Positions 34,801-43,064 are shown, counted from the first letter of the stretch. The stretch: 64,000 nucleotides of DNA from Micromonospora sp. NBC_01699 (GCF_036250065.1 NZ_CP109199.1:4278001-4342000), one strand, 5' to 3'. The notes: generated by a model not told the origin, from the letters alone. Translations and numbers: made by a program.

Positions 34801-37800
34801 CCGAGGACCCGCATCGCCCGCAGTCCGACCGGCAGCACCTGGTCCTGTCCGCCGTCCGCGATCACGCCGGCGACCAGCAGTTGCGCGCAGGCGTCGAGCA
34901 GGATCGGATGGACCCGCAGCGCGGACTGCGCGACGTCCACGGACGGTGGTTCGATCCGGGCGAGGTAGCTGCCGCCGTCGGCGGAGCTGTGCAGTTCCCG
35001 GATGATCGCGAACGCGGGACCATGGTCGATGCCCCGCTCCCGCAGCCCGCCGTAGAGCGCGGCCGGGTCGATCGCCACCGGGTGCCGGTCGGCGAGCGCC
35101 GGTACGGAGAGCACCCGGCGTTCCTCGGAGGGGACATGGCGCAGTCCGGCGATGGCGTGCCGGATCCACTCGCCGTCGTCCTCCCGGACCAGGAACTCGC
35201 ACTCGGCCCGATCGGGTGCGACCACGGTGACGGTGGTGCCCAGCGCGGTCTGCTGGCCGAGCCGGAGCAGCTCGCGGAACTGCACGTCGGTGATCTCGAT
35301 CTCCGCCGGGGTGGCGTCGAACACGGCGCAGGCGGCGTCCACCGCGACCGCGACGTACGCGGCACCGGGCAGCACCGGTTCGCCGTGTACCCGGTGGTCG
35401 GTCATCCACGGCAGGGCGGCGGTGCCGACCTCGCCGTGCCAGGCGTGCTGGGCCGGGGTGCCGGCGACCTCGGTGTACCAGCCGGGCAGGGTGCCGGCGG
35501 CGCCGGGGGTGCGGTCGGGTCGGGTGGTCGCCCCGAGGTCGGGAATCCAGTGCCGACGGCGGTCGAAGGTCATCGTGGGTACGTCGGCGAGGGCGCTGTC
35601 GGCGTACAGGACCGACCAGTCGACCGGTACGCCGACACAGTGCAGGGCGGCGAGCTGGGTCCGGAAGGTGCGTGACTCGTCCTCGTCGCGCAGCAGCGTG
35701 GGCAGGACCACCGGGTCGCTGCACAGGCCGCGCAGCACCTCCGCCACCGGCTGGGTCACCACCGGGTGGGGTGACACCTCGACGTACACGGTGTGCCGGT
35801 CGGCCGCGGCGGCGGTGACGGCGGCGGCGAAGCGGACCGGGCGGCGCAGGTTCGCGCACCAGTACGCCGCGTCGAACGCCGGTGCGTCGGCCGGGTCGTC
35901 GAGCACGGTGGAGTAGAACGGCACTTCGGTCGGACGGGGACGGAGGTCGGCGAGTGCGGTGGTGAGGTCGGCGAGCAGCGGATCGACCTGCGGGGAGTGG
36001 GATGCCACGTCCACCGCGATCTGTCGGGCCGGTACGCCGCGCGCGTCCCATTCCTCGACCAGTCGCCGGATGTGGGCGGCGTCGCCGGCCACCACCGTGG
36101 ATTCGGCGGAGGCGATGACCGCCACCGAGACGGTGTCGGTCACCCCGGCGGCGGCGAGTTCGCCCTGTACGGCGTCGCGGTCGAGGCTGACACTGGCCAT
36201 CGCCCCGGCACCGGCGATCCGCTCCAGCAGCGCCGACCGGCGGCAGATCACCTTGACCCCGTCGCTGACCGACAGGCCGCCGGCGACCACCGCCGCGGCA
36301 ACCTCGCCCATCGAGTGGCCGATCACGCCGGCCGGTTCGACGCCGTACGCCCGCCAGGTCGCGGCGAGGGCGACCTGCATCGCGAACAGCACCGGTTGCA
36401 CCCGGCCGCAGCCGCTGACGGCGGTGCCGTCGCGGATCACGTCGAGCACCGAGAAGCCGGCCTCGGCGAGGACCAGCTTGTCCACCTCGGTCAGTGCCCT
36501 GGCGAAGGCGGGCTCGTGTGCCAGCAGGGTTGCGCCCATGCCCGCCCACTGGGAGCCCTGGCCGGAGAAGACCCAGATCGGCCGGCGACTGATGCCGGCG
36601 CCGACCGCACCGGAGACGACCGCCGGATGAATCCGGCCGGCGGCGTACGACCGCAGCGCGCCGACCAGGTCCTCCCGGTTGTCGGCGACCACGCCGAGGC
36701 GGCCCCGGCCCGGGGATCGGCGCAGGGCGAGGGTGTGGGCGATGTCCCCGAGCGCGACCGGGGCGCCGTCCCGTTCGAGCCAGTCGGCGAGCCGCTCGGC
36801 CGCCACCGGTAGCGCCTCCGGTGACCCGGCCGGTACGAGGAACACACCGGGGCCGTTCGTTACGGCCGATGCGGTGGTCCCGGACCGGTGGCGGCGGCCG
36901 ACCGGGGCCGGGGCCTGTTCCAGGATGACGTGGGCGTTCGTGCCGGAGAAGCCGAACGACGACACCGCCGCCAGTCGGCTCTCCTGCCCGGCGGGCCAGC
37001 CGACCACCTCGGTCGGCACGAACAGCCGGGTGTCCTCCGCGTCGATAGCCGGGTTCCAGCTGTTGAAGTGCAGGTTCGGCGCGATCTGGTCGGCCTGTAG
37101 GCAGAGTACGGCCTTGATCAGGCCGGTGACGCCGGCCGCGGGTTCCAGGTGGCCAATGTTCGTCTTCACCGATCCGAGTGCGCACGGGTGCTCGCCGGCG
37201 CCGTAGACGCTGGCCAGGCTCGCGAACTCGATCGGGTCGCCGACCGGGGTGCCGGTGCCGTGCGCCTCGATCAGCCCGATGTCGCCCGGCTCGACCCCGG
37301 CCGACCGTAGCGCCCGCTGGTACAGGGCCTGCTGCGCGGCACCCGACGGCGCGGTGAGCCCGTCGGAGCGACCGTCCTGGTTGACCGCACTGCCCCTGAT
37401 CACGGCCAGCACCCGGTCACCGTCGCGGGTGGCGTCGGCCAGGCGCTTGACCACCACCACTGCGCATCCCTCGGAGCGGACGAAGCCGTCGGCGTCGGCG
37501 TCGAAGGTGTGGCAGCGGCCGGTCGGGGAGAGCATCTTCATCCGGGCGAACGACCTGGTGGTGGTCGGCCAGAGCCGCAGGTTGACCCCGCCGGCGAGGG
37601 CGGTGTCGCACTCCCCGGCCCGCAGTGCCTGTACCGCCAGGTGTAGTGCCACCAGGGAGGACGAGCACGCGGTGTCCAGTGAGACGCACGGGCCGCTGAG
37701 CCCGAGCAGGTAGGAGATCCGTCCGGCGGCGACGCAGAACCCGTTGGTGAGGATGGCGCCGGCCAGTTCCTCGGTCCGACCGGCGAGCTGCCGTACGTAG

Positions 37801-38213
37801 TCGTCGTAGCTGATGCCGGTGAACACACCGGTGGAGGTGCCGTCCAGCCGCTCCGGCGGCAGTCCGGCGTGCTCCAGCGCCTCCCAGGTCACCTCGATCA
37901 GCAGCCGCTGCTGCGGGTCGAGCACGTCCGCCTCCTGGCGGCCGACGCCGAAGAAGTCCGCGTCAAAGCCGGCGACGTCGCGCAGGAAGCCGCCGGCCCG
38001 GGGTACGCGTTCCCCGGCCGGTATCCGTCCCCCCAGGTCCGACATCTCGCCGCCGGTCCGTTCGACCGGCAACTCGCCCACCGCGTCCCGCCCGTCCACT
38101 AGCAACTGCCAGAGCGCCGCGGGCGAGTCGACGTCGCCGGGCAGGCGACATCCCATCCCGATGATCGCGATGGCCTGATTTTCCGGTCCGGCGTGTTCTG
38201 TTTTCTGGCGCAC
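31860..38213 (-). CDS. Single-module fully reducing type I polyketide synthase (KS-AT-DH-ER-KR-ACP)
   Basis: 2117 aa from a GTG with GGAAGGGG upstream. The domain order is as follows. KS (about 15-440): nucleophile C183 in DTACSSS, H318 in EAHGTGT, H355 in KTNIGHLEP. AT (about 545-860): S634 in GHSMGE and VASH at 736-739, closer to the methylmalonyl xASH class than to malonyl HAFH. DH (about 925-1200): H940 in HRVHGEPVLP and a HPILLDA Asp. ER: LNFRDVLTVMG and the NADPH loop SATGGTGLAAV. KR: TGGLRGVGLA, an LDD motif (B-type) and YSSMASLFGNAGQGVYAAANA. ACP: S2065 in LGFDSLL. There is no thioesterase. Length and order match mycocerosic acid synthase-type iterative enzymes that make methyl-branched acyl chains. 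The adjacent mutase genes point to methylmalonyl-CoA as extender. The product is unknown. Confidence 0.93.
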   Translation of the reverse strand: MRQKTEHAGPENQAIAIIGMGCRLPGDVDSPAALWQLLVDGRDAVGELPVERTGGEMSDLGGRIPAGERVPRAGGFLRDVAGFDADFFGVGRQEADVLDPQQRLLIEVTWEALEHAGLPPERLDGTSTGVFTGISYDDYVRQLAGRTEELAGAILTNGFCVAAGRISYLLGLSGPCVSLDTACSSSLVALHLAVQALRAGECDTALAGGVNLRLWPTTTRSFARMKMLSPTGRCHTFDADADGFVRSEGCAVVVVKRLADATRDGDRVLAVIRGSAVNQDGRSDGLTAPSGAAQQALYQRALRSAGVEPGDIGLIEAHGTGTPVGDPIEFASLASVYGAGEHPCALGSVKTNIGHLEPAAGVTGLIKAVLCLQADQIAPNLHFNSWNPAIDAEDTRLFVPTEVVGWPAGQESRLAAVSSFGFSGTNAHVILEQAPAPVGRRHRSGTTASAVTNGPGVFLVPAGSPEALPVAAERLADWLERDGAPVALGDIAHTLALRRSPGRGRLGVVADNREDLVGALRSYAAGRIHPAVVSGAVGAGISRRPIWVFSGQGSQWAGMGATLLAHEPAFARALTEVDKLVLAEAGFSVLDVIRDGTAVSGCGRVQPVLFAMQVALAATWRAYGVEPAGVIGHSMGEVAAAVVAGGLSVSDGVKVICRRSALLERIAGAGAMASVSLDRDAVQGELAAAGVTDTVSVAVIASAESTVVAGDAAHIRRLVEEWDARGVPARQIAVDVASHSPQVDPLLADLTTALADLRPRPTEVPFYSTVLDDPADAPAFDAAYWCANLRRPVRFAAAVTAAAADRHTVYVEVSPHPVVTQPVAEVLRGLCSDPVVLPTLLRDEDESRTFRTQLAALHCVGVPVDWSVLYADSALADVPTMTFDRRRHWIPDLGATTRPDRTPGAAGTLPGWYTEVAGTPAQHAWHGEVGTAALPWMTDHRVHGEPVLPGAAYVAVAVDAACAVFDATPAEIEITDVQFRELLRLGQQTALGTTVTVVAPDRAECEFLVREDDGEWIRHAIAGLRHVPSEERRVLSVPALADRHPVAIDPAALYGGLRERGIDHGPAFAIIRELHSSADGGSYLARIEPPSVDVAQSALRVHPILLDACAQLLVAGVIADGGQDQVLPVGLRAMRVLGDPATAAYCIARIDHDDASTLRGTVTVLDEDGVVLAVLDDLEFVRHRSDDPVDVDQWFLEVGWRTEPRPPVRSARPGEWAVLGGPGGAAQDLSKLLLQSGAITRTRNAPDPLASLDSLRSSLVEWLAARPAPPRGLVLVLPPLASEADPGIAAMRHTRLLLAAAQAVTAHYPQPPRLYVITHGGQAVAGANRVDLSHTAVRGVLRVLAHEHPELRATLIDTDPEQPTPDALVDELLGAAPDDEVALWAGTRQVARLAYAPLSSTERTAATVRPVRYGVDRFRLRAGRLGEPDRLELAITAPVAPGPGEVEIQVQAAGLNFRDVLTVMGLLPGGDDLKYRIGLECAGVVHAVGPDVTHVSPGDRVLALDLRGGSFASFATVPAVFVVPISAGLDFATAAGLPVGFATAWYALRHVARLAPGERILIHSATGGTGLAAVRVARLLGAEVLATAGSEEKRRYLRELGIEHVMDSRSLDFAAQTRAATAGEGVDVVLNSLAGPAIRAGLETLRPFGRFVELGVRDIISDTALGLAPLRHNISLSTVDLTELQERQPDLLAEVLREVLAEIASGKLSALPQRTYPLALAPSAFRDMAAAEHLGKLVLTMPEQGKTTAVRSDPVPVRSDGGYIITGGLRGVGLATARWLAEHGANHLVLNGRTPPERRTERVLDELRRGGTRVTVVLGDVAEPDIAERLVTVANAGGSVLRGVVHSAMVLDDAALAGITDAQLDRVWAPKVTGAWRLHEACADRSAPDWFVLYSSMASLFGNAGQGVYAAANAWLDGFATWRNARGLPTLAVNWGPWGQTGVATNFADRGYQTIPTSSGLHALGALLTHHRVRTGVVPGEPETWLSSNARQSPLFELLDIGTEQDQNESVDSPDIRGHLEALEPGLGRRTALEEYLTGHIRAVLRLGAATLDPQTPLRALGFDSLLSLELRTRLEGGLRVKLPGNFVWKHPTLAELATGLAEYMDLDLFGPKRSDG

Positions 38214-38276
38214 CGGAGTCCCCTTCCACTAACAATGTGAATACCTGGCGGGCGTGCTGGTGGTGACGTACCGGTG

Positions 38277-39584
38277 TCAGTCCGCTCGACCCAGCAGGAT
38301 CGAGCTCTGTAGGCCGCCGAGCTGGTAGGTGAAGGTCAGGGCGTGGTCGAAGTCGAGCTTCCGGGTGGTCACCCCGGGTACGGGGTCGAACGGCAGGTCT
38401 TCGAGGGGTTCCTCGCAGTTGGCGGTGGGGCACACCTCGCCGTGTTGCATCATCAGCAGGGTCAGCGCCACACCGAGCGATCCGGTCGGTGCGCCGTTGT
38501 GCCCGAAGCACCCTTCCTGCGAGGTCATCAGCAGGTCCGCCGCCGCCGGGCCGTACAGGGTTCTGATCGCGTTGGACTCCAGGGTGGCCATGCCGCCGTC
38601 GCTGCCGCCGTGGATGTAGGGGACCTGCTTCAGGTCCCACTGCTGTCCGAGGCACTTGCGGACCGCCGACACCAGTCCGGCACCGCTGTCGTCACTGGCC
38701 AGCGGGTGGGCCAGCCCGTCCCGGACGACCGCCTGGGCCAGCACCCGGCCGTGGGGTCGGGCGCTCCGGCGTTCGGCGTGTTCCCGGCTCTCCAAGATGA
38801 CGGTCGCGGCACCCTCGCCGTAGTTGACGCAGTGCGCCCGCCGGTCGTACGGCCGCATCAGCCGTTTGAAGGACAGCACCTCGTCCGGCAGCGGCATCGG
38901 CCGGTCCGCGGCGTCGAGTTGCTGGACGACCTCCACCAGTCCGAACAGGCGCTGGAGCAGGTCGAAACTCAGGGTGTCGACGCCGGTGACGACGGCGATC
39001 TCCACCTCGCCGGCGGCGATCATCCGGCGGGCGTTGTTGATCTGGACCGACGACGACGAGCAGCCGCAGGAGACGGTGAAACACGGGCCGGTGGAGCGGA
39101 CCAGTGCCGACTGGGCCAGTGCCACATCGGACGGGGTGAGCGAGAGCGCGGTTTCGACGAAGATCCCGGCCGCGGCGGCGAGGTCGATCGTCTCCGAGTC
39201 ACTACGGAGCATCGCGAGGTAGCTGCCGATGTTGGCGTCCACCCCGCCACGGGCGGCGAGGATCCCCGCCTCGGTGAGATCGTCGGTCCGGAAGTCGAGC
39301 CCGGCGTCCTCGCAGGCGGCGACCATCGCCACCAGCCCGAGCCGGTGGGCGTCGGTGAAGTGCTCGGCGAAGACGCCGGGCACGTCCGGCACGAGTTGCT
39401 CGAACATCCCCGCGGTGAGACCGACGGTGCCGTAGTAGACGCCCTCGTCGTTGCGGGTCAGGCAGCAGCGACCGGTGGAGGCGACCCGCCACATGTCGTC
39501 CGCGGTGGTGACCGGCTCGTTCTCTCCGGGCAGGCAGAAGCCCATGCCGGTGACCAGCACGTCGCGTCCGCTCGCGCCGGTCAT
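38277..39584 (-). CDS. Stand-alone ketosynthase with altered active-site lysine
   Basis: 435 aa, thiolase/KAS fold. The nucleophile is C175 in SCGCSSSSVQI. The first His is H325 in YIHGGSDGG, which replaces the usual HGTGT. The second His is H362 in EGCFGHNGAPTGSLG. The conserved Lys four residues before that GH motif is Glu357 here. Other KAS landmarks are VTGMGFCLPG at the N-terminus and MRPYDRRAHCVNYGEGAATVIL near residue 245. The triad is thus intact but the Lys is lost, so chain initiation, acyl transfer or a selective step is possible instead of ordinary decarboxylative elongation. It is translated first in the cluster, 63 bp before the PKS. Its ATG overlaps the stop of a 13-codon leader (ATGA), and an in-frame TAG three codons upstream fixes the start. 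Confidence 0.85.
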   Translation of the reverse strand: MTGASGRDVLVTGMGFCLPGENEPVTTADDMWRVASTGRCCLTRNDEGVYYGTVGLTAGMFEQLVPDVPGVFAEHFTDAHRLGLVAMVAACEDAGLDFRTDDLTEAGILAARGGVDANIGSYLAMLRSDSETIDLAAAAGIFVETALSLTPSDVALAQSALVRSTGPCFTVSCGCSSSSVQINNARRMIAAGEVEIAVVTGVDTLSFDLLQRLFGLVEVVQQLDAADRPMPLPDEVLSFKRLMRPYDRRAHCVNYGEGAATVILESREHAERRSARPHGRVLAQAVVRDGLAHPLASDDSGAGLVSAVRKCLGQQWDLKQVPYIHGGSDGGMATLESNAIRTLYGPAAADLLMTSQEGCFGHNGAPTGSLGVALTLLMMQHGEVCPTANCEEPLEDLPFDPVPGVTTRKLDFDHALTFTYQLGGLQSSILLGRAD

Positions 39585-39622
39585 GAGGGGCTACCCGAGG
39601 TCGACGGTACGAATGCTTTCAT
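39581..39622 (-). CDS. 13-codon leader ORF coupled to the ketosynthase gene
   Basis: An ATG at 39622 follows AAGGAGAGAG, the best ribosome-binding site of the cluster. The peptide is MKAFVPSTSGSPS. Its TGA overlaps the ketosynthase ATG by 4 bases, and the ketosynthase has no Shine-Dalgarno of its own. This is a translational-coupling arrangement; a role for the peptide itself is not evident. Confidence 0.55.
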   Translation of the reverse strand: MKAFVPSTSGSPS

Positions 39623-40559
39623 GATCTCTCTCCTTGAGAAAAGCGCGGACTTGGACACCGACTTGAAACCTCGCCGCAATATGGGTTGCATTTCCCGGCG
39701 GCCATTCGGCCGACAGACACAATGAACCCCCGGGATGGGGGCGGCAACGTCACCCGGCAGCCCGCGTGACGTCTACGCGGTGGTGGCGTCGTAGAATTCG
39801 ACAGTTCTCAGTTCGGCGCCGGCACACAGCCGGAACACGAGACTCGGCGATGGAGACACCGCGTCGTCTCAGAATTCGCGCAAGCGCCAGCCTGCCTCTT
39901 TGTATGTTCGCGCCTTCGCGCGGAGCTGGCGGCGACAACCACGACGCCGAAATGTCAGACCCCAGCGGCGTGCACCGGGATCGAGCTTGACGCGAGCATA
40001 TACATATGCCCAGACCCTTGCAAGGGTCACCACTCTGATCAAACGCCGCCGTCTCCGGACTCTTCGACAACAGCGCTCGAAAACCGAAAAATGTGAGGGC
40101 GAATCGATAATAGGCAGTTCTCAGATTTCCGCGGCAAGATGAAAGGTTTACTGTGCGGCCGGCCGGATCGCCGGTTACCGGAGCAGGTCGACCGCGCCGA
40201 AGTAAGCCCGGAGCGGCCCGATCGGACCCCCGGCCGACCCGCCACCCGCCCACCGGGAGGGCAGTCAGCGCTCAGGCGAGGCTCGAACTTCGATGCTGAT
40301 CGATATATCACCGTTCACGCAGGTCACAGCCCTGGTTGACCGGACAGAACATCCACCGAGACAGATGTGAGATCTGCCCACATCTCCAGCAATGGCTACA
40401 CAGCTCTCGTACGCGACATCTGGGATTTATCGTGACGGATCAATGACAGACGGACCGGAGCCGGGGCCGGTACGGTCGGACCACGCCGCGAGCCCGACAA
40501 ACGGGGCCGATCCCCTGGTCGGCATGTTCCCGGCGAGGTCCCATCGCAAGGAGAAGACC
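39623..40559. other. 937-bp gene-free region upstream of the PKS cluster
   Basis: No convincing coding frame is present; the open frames on both strands have non-coding composition. The region is less GC-rich than its surroundings and lies between the divergent leader/ketosynthase and a secreted-protein gene. It holds two perfect palindromes at 39996-40028 and a 7-bp dyad AGATGTG-N9-CACATCT at 40363-40385. It is probably a control region with a long 5' leader on one or both sides. Confidence 0.7.
39996..40028. promoter_or_regulatory. Two adjacent perfect palindromes, candidate operators
   Basis: GCATATACATATGC (39996-40009) and GACCCTTGCAAGGGTC (40013-40028) are both fully symmetric (14 and 16 bp) and separated by 3 bp. 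The region around them is AT-rich for this genome. They lie about 375 bp upstream of the cluster leader and 530 bp upstream of the secreted-protein gene. The binding protein is unknown. Confidence 0.5.
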
Positions 40560-41144
40560 ATGGGCGTTTTCAAAACGACCTCGGCGAAAGCCCTCACCGC
40601 GTGTCAGGCCGGGCTCGGCGTCGCCGCCACCCTGCTCGCATTCGGTCTGCTTCCGCCCTCGACCGCCACAGCGAAAGCCGCCGACCCAGAGGTCGTCGCA
40701 CCCCGCCTCATTCCAGTCCTGACAAACTTCAGAGACGATGGCATCGGGCTACCGGGGGCTGCCCCCTGTCCCGGCGGCACGGCAATCCGCGGCGACGCGG
40801 TACTCGGGACCCGGACCGGCGACACCTGGCTGGGCAACATTGTGTACGACTACTGCCTGATGTCGACCGGACTACCCGACCTGTTCACCCTGAGCGGGAC
40901 GGCGTCGTTCGTCGGCACGATAGTCGGATGCGGAATCGGCAGTATCAGTTACAACGTTTCCAACGGAGTGGTACGGCCGGTTGCCGGCGCAAAGGCCGCC
41001 AACGGCTACCTGTCCTGGACAATGATCGACGGCACAGGCACCCTCGGTCTGGTCGGTGTGACCGCCGGCAGTGGTGCCGGAGTCCTCACCATGCAACGCA
41101 ACTTCGCCAACGAAGGTTATTTCGTGGGCGTCGTCACCTGCTGA
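40560..41144 (+). CDS. Small exported protein with four cysteines, unknown function
   Basis: 194 aa from the ATG at 40560, with AAGGAG seven bases upstream; in-frame starts further upstream have none. A signal peptide of about 40 residues (ALTACQAGLGVAATLLAFGLLPPSTATAKA) precedes a mature part of about 155 residues. This is Gly/Thr/Val-rich and probably all-beta, with Cys in APCPGG, YDYCLM, VGCGIG and the C-terminal VVTC, enough for two disulfides. I recognise no family. It may be a secreted beta-sandwich protein. A hairpin follows 6 bp after the stop. Confidence 0.7.
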   Translation: MGVFKTTSAKALTACQAGLGVAATLLAFGLLPPSTATAKAADPEVVAPRLIPVLTNFRDDGIGLPGAAPCPGGTAIRGDAVLGTRTGDTWLGNIVYDYCLMSTGLPDLFTLSGTASFVGTIVGCGIGSISYNVSNGVVRPVAGAKAANGYLSWTMIDGTGTLGLVGVTAGSGAGVLTMQRNFANEGYFVGVVTC

Positions 41145-41149
41145 ACCCG

Positions 41150-41181
41150 CCGGGCTCGCCGACCCACCGAGGCGGGCCCGG
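41150..41181 (+). terminator. Hairpin terminator
   Basis: CCGGGCTCGCC (41150-41160) pairs with GGCGGGCCCGG (41171-41181) with one G-T wobble and a 10-nt loop, just after the stop at 41144. Confidence 0.6.
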
Positions 41182-41307
41182 ACAGCATGCCGGGCGCATG
41201 ACCGTACAGCCGTCGGTCGTGCGCCCGCCGCCGTGTCACGGCGTGCCGCACCGCACGGTGGCGCACCGCCGGAGAATCCACCGCCGGCGGTCGGCCACAA
41301 TGCGCTG

Positions 41308-42081
41308 ATGAACGGCGCCTCGATCACCATCGGCCCGACCCTGTTCCCGGTCCTGGCGGCGCTGACCCTGCTCGCCGCGACCGTGTTCGGGCTGACCCGG
41401 CTCGGCTCGGGAGCGGCGGTGGTACGGGCGGCGGCACGGGCCGTACTGCAACTCGGCGCCGTCTCGCTGATCATCCTGACGGTGCTGGAATCCTGGTGGA
41501 GCACGTCCGCCTTCATCGCCGTCATGTACGTGGTGGCCTCGCTGACCTCGGCCCGCAGAATCAGCTCCGCGCGTGCCGGATGGGTCGCCGCACTCCCGAT
41601 CGGACTCGGTGTACTGCCCGCGCTCGGGCTGCTCCTGGCAAGTCGGTCGCTGCCCGCGACACCGCTGGCGGTACTGCCGACGGCCGGAATCCTGATCGGT
41701 GGTGCGATGACCGCCACCACCCTCGCCGGCCGCCGCTCACTGGACGAACTACACGCCCGCCACGGCGAGTACGAGGCCGGGCTGGCGCTCGGGTTCGGTC
41801 GACGCGACGCCGTACTTGAGGTGTGTCGGGAGCCCGCCGGCCAGGCGCTCGTACCCGCGCTGGACCAGACCCGGACGGTCGGGCTGGTCACCCTGCCCGG
41901 CGCGTTCGTCGGCGTACTGCTCGGCGGGGCGAGCCCGGTGCAGGCCGGAGTGACGCAACTGCTCATCCTCGTCGCACTGCTCGCGGTGGAGACGATCGCC
42001 ATCGCCGCCACGGTCGAGTTGATCGCCCGCGGCGTGCTGCGTCGGGACCCCTCACCTATCGGCCGGATCGGGCCGCGTTGA
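41308..42081 (+). CDS. fetB: FetB/UPF0014-family ABC permease
   Basis: 257 aa from the ATG at 41308; the frame is open further upstream but that part is non-coding. About seven transmembrane helices. The UPF0014 signature VLPTAGILIGGAMTATTLAGRR lies near residue 130, and LPGAFVGVLLGGASPVQAGVTQLLILV near residue 210. FetAB in E. coli is an iron exporter that protects against oxidative stress. No FetA ATPase gene is adjacent, so the partner must be elsewhere or this works differently. Its stop overlaps the convergent M56 peptidase gene by 26 bp. Confidence 0.8.
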   Translation: MNGASITIGPTLFPVLAALTLLAATVFGLTRLGSGAAVVRAAARAVLQLGAVSLIILTVLESWWSTSAFIAVMYVVASLTSARRISSARAGWVAALPIGLGVLPALGLLLASRSLPATPLAVLPTAGILIGGAMTATTLAGRRSLDELHARHGEYEAGLALGFGRRDAVLEVCREPAGQALVPALDQTRTVGLVTLPGAFVGVLLGGASPVQAGVTQLLILVALLAVETIAIAATVELIARGVLRRDPSPIGRIGPR

Positions 42082-42967
42082 GCAGTTCGAACAGGTCGTA
42101 GATCGCCTCGCCGGTCCACACCAGCGAGGCCAGCGCCAGCGACACCGGCAGTGCCCGCAGCGCGGGCGAGCGGACGGGTGGGCGGGGGTGCAGCAGTCGC
42201 GCGACCCGGCGCGGAACGATGCCGCCGGGCGACGCGGCGTGCAGGATCCGCGGGATGTTCCGCTGCCCGGTCGCCGCCAGGGCGGCCACGCCGATGGCGT
42301 GTGCGACCGTACGGCGGCTGCCGACCTCGATCGCGGCCTGCTCGTCGGCGGCCCGTTCCACCAGGTAGTCGACCTGGCGGGCGACCCACCACAGGGCCGG
42401 ATGGGTGGCGGCGGCGAGTTCGGCCAGCCGGACGAGCCGATGGTGACCGGCCGTCAGGTGCGCGTGCTCGTGGGCGAGCAGCGCGTCGAACTGGCGCTCG
42501 GTGAGCAGTTGGCGCAGGCCGGTGGTCACCACCACCCGACCGGGACGCCCCGGCACCGCGAACGCCTGCACCGACGGATCGGTGAGCAGCACGAGCGGAC
42601 CGTCGCCGGGCAGCCCGACGGGTTCGAGGTCGAGCGCCCGACGGTGCCGGCGCCAGCGCCGGGCGACCGCCACCCCGGCGGTCACCAGCAGTGCCACGCT
42701 CAACCAGGGCGCCCAGGCCACATGGGCGGTGTCGTCCGCGACCACCCGCGACGACCAGCCGACCGTCCGCCCCACGGCCGGCACCTCGGCGACCGCCACC
42801 AACGCGAACACGGCGAGGTTGGTCATGCTGGCCGCGCCCACGACAGCGGCCGACCAGGCCAGGGTGACCGCGGCGATCGAGGGTGGCAACCGGTCGGCCA
42901 GCAACCGCATCGCCAGCACGATCAGCGGCGGGACCACCACCACCGACCACACGAAATGATCGAACAT
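42056..42967 (-). CDS. M56-family (BlaR1/MecR1-like) membrane metallopeptidase
   Basis: 303 aa from the ATG at 42967, with GGAGG just upstream. Three or four transmembrane helices surround a zinc-peptidase domain with LLAHEHAHL (HExxH, near residue 160), followed by a downstream Glu in ERAADEQAA as third ligand. A sensor domain like the penicillin-binding C-terminus of BlaR1 is missing. Such short M56 proteins are very common in actinomycetes and are almost always divergent from a BlaI-like repressor gene, as here (97 bp). It presumably cleaves the repressor or a partner to relieve repression. Confidence 0.85.
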   Translation of the reverse strand: MFDHFVWSVVVVPPLIVLAMRLLADRLPPSIAAVTLAWSAAVVGAASMTNLAVFALVAVAEVPAVGRTVGWSSRVVADDTAHVAWAPWLSVALLVTAGVAVARRWRRHRRALDLEPVGLPGDGPLVLLTDPSVQAFAVPGRPGRVVVTTGLRQLLTERQFDALLAHEHAHLTAGHHRLVRLAELAAATHPALWWVARQVDYLVERAADEQAAIEVGSRRTVAHAIGVAALAATGQRNIPRILHAASPGGIVPRRVARLLHPRPPVRSPALRALPVSLALASLVWTGEAIYDLFELLNAARSGR

Positions 42968-43064
42968 GCCCCTCCGTCCGGACCGGTCGAGTGTGCCACG
43001 CTTGGAGCCCGGACGGCACGACGACCGCGACCGGGCTCGGCCGCGGACCGATACAGTCAACCCG

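Noticed and set aside
39750-40253. A 167-codon minus frame in the long intergenic region
   Set aside because: No ribosome-binding site, no domain, Arg-rich; it overlaps the palindromes and is better seen as control DNA.
40139-40339. A short plus-strand ORF starting MKGLLCGRPD
   Set aside because: No Shine-Dalgarno and Arg/Pro-rich non-coding composition.
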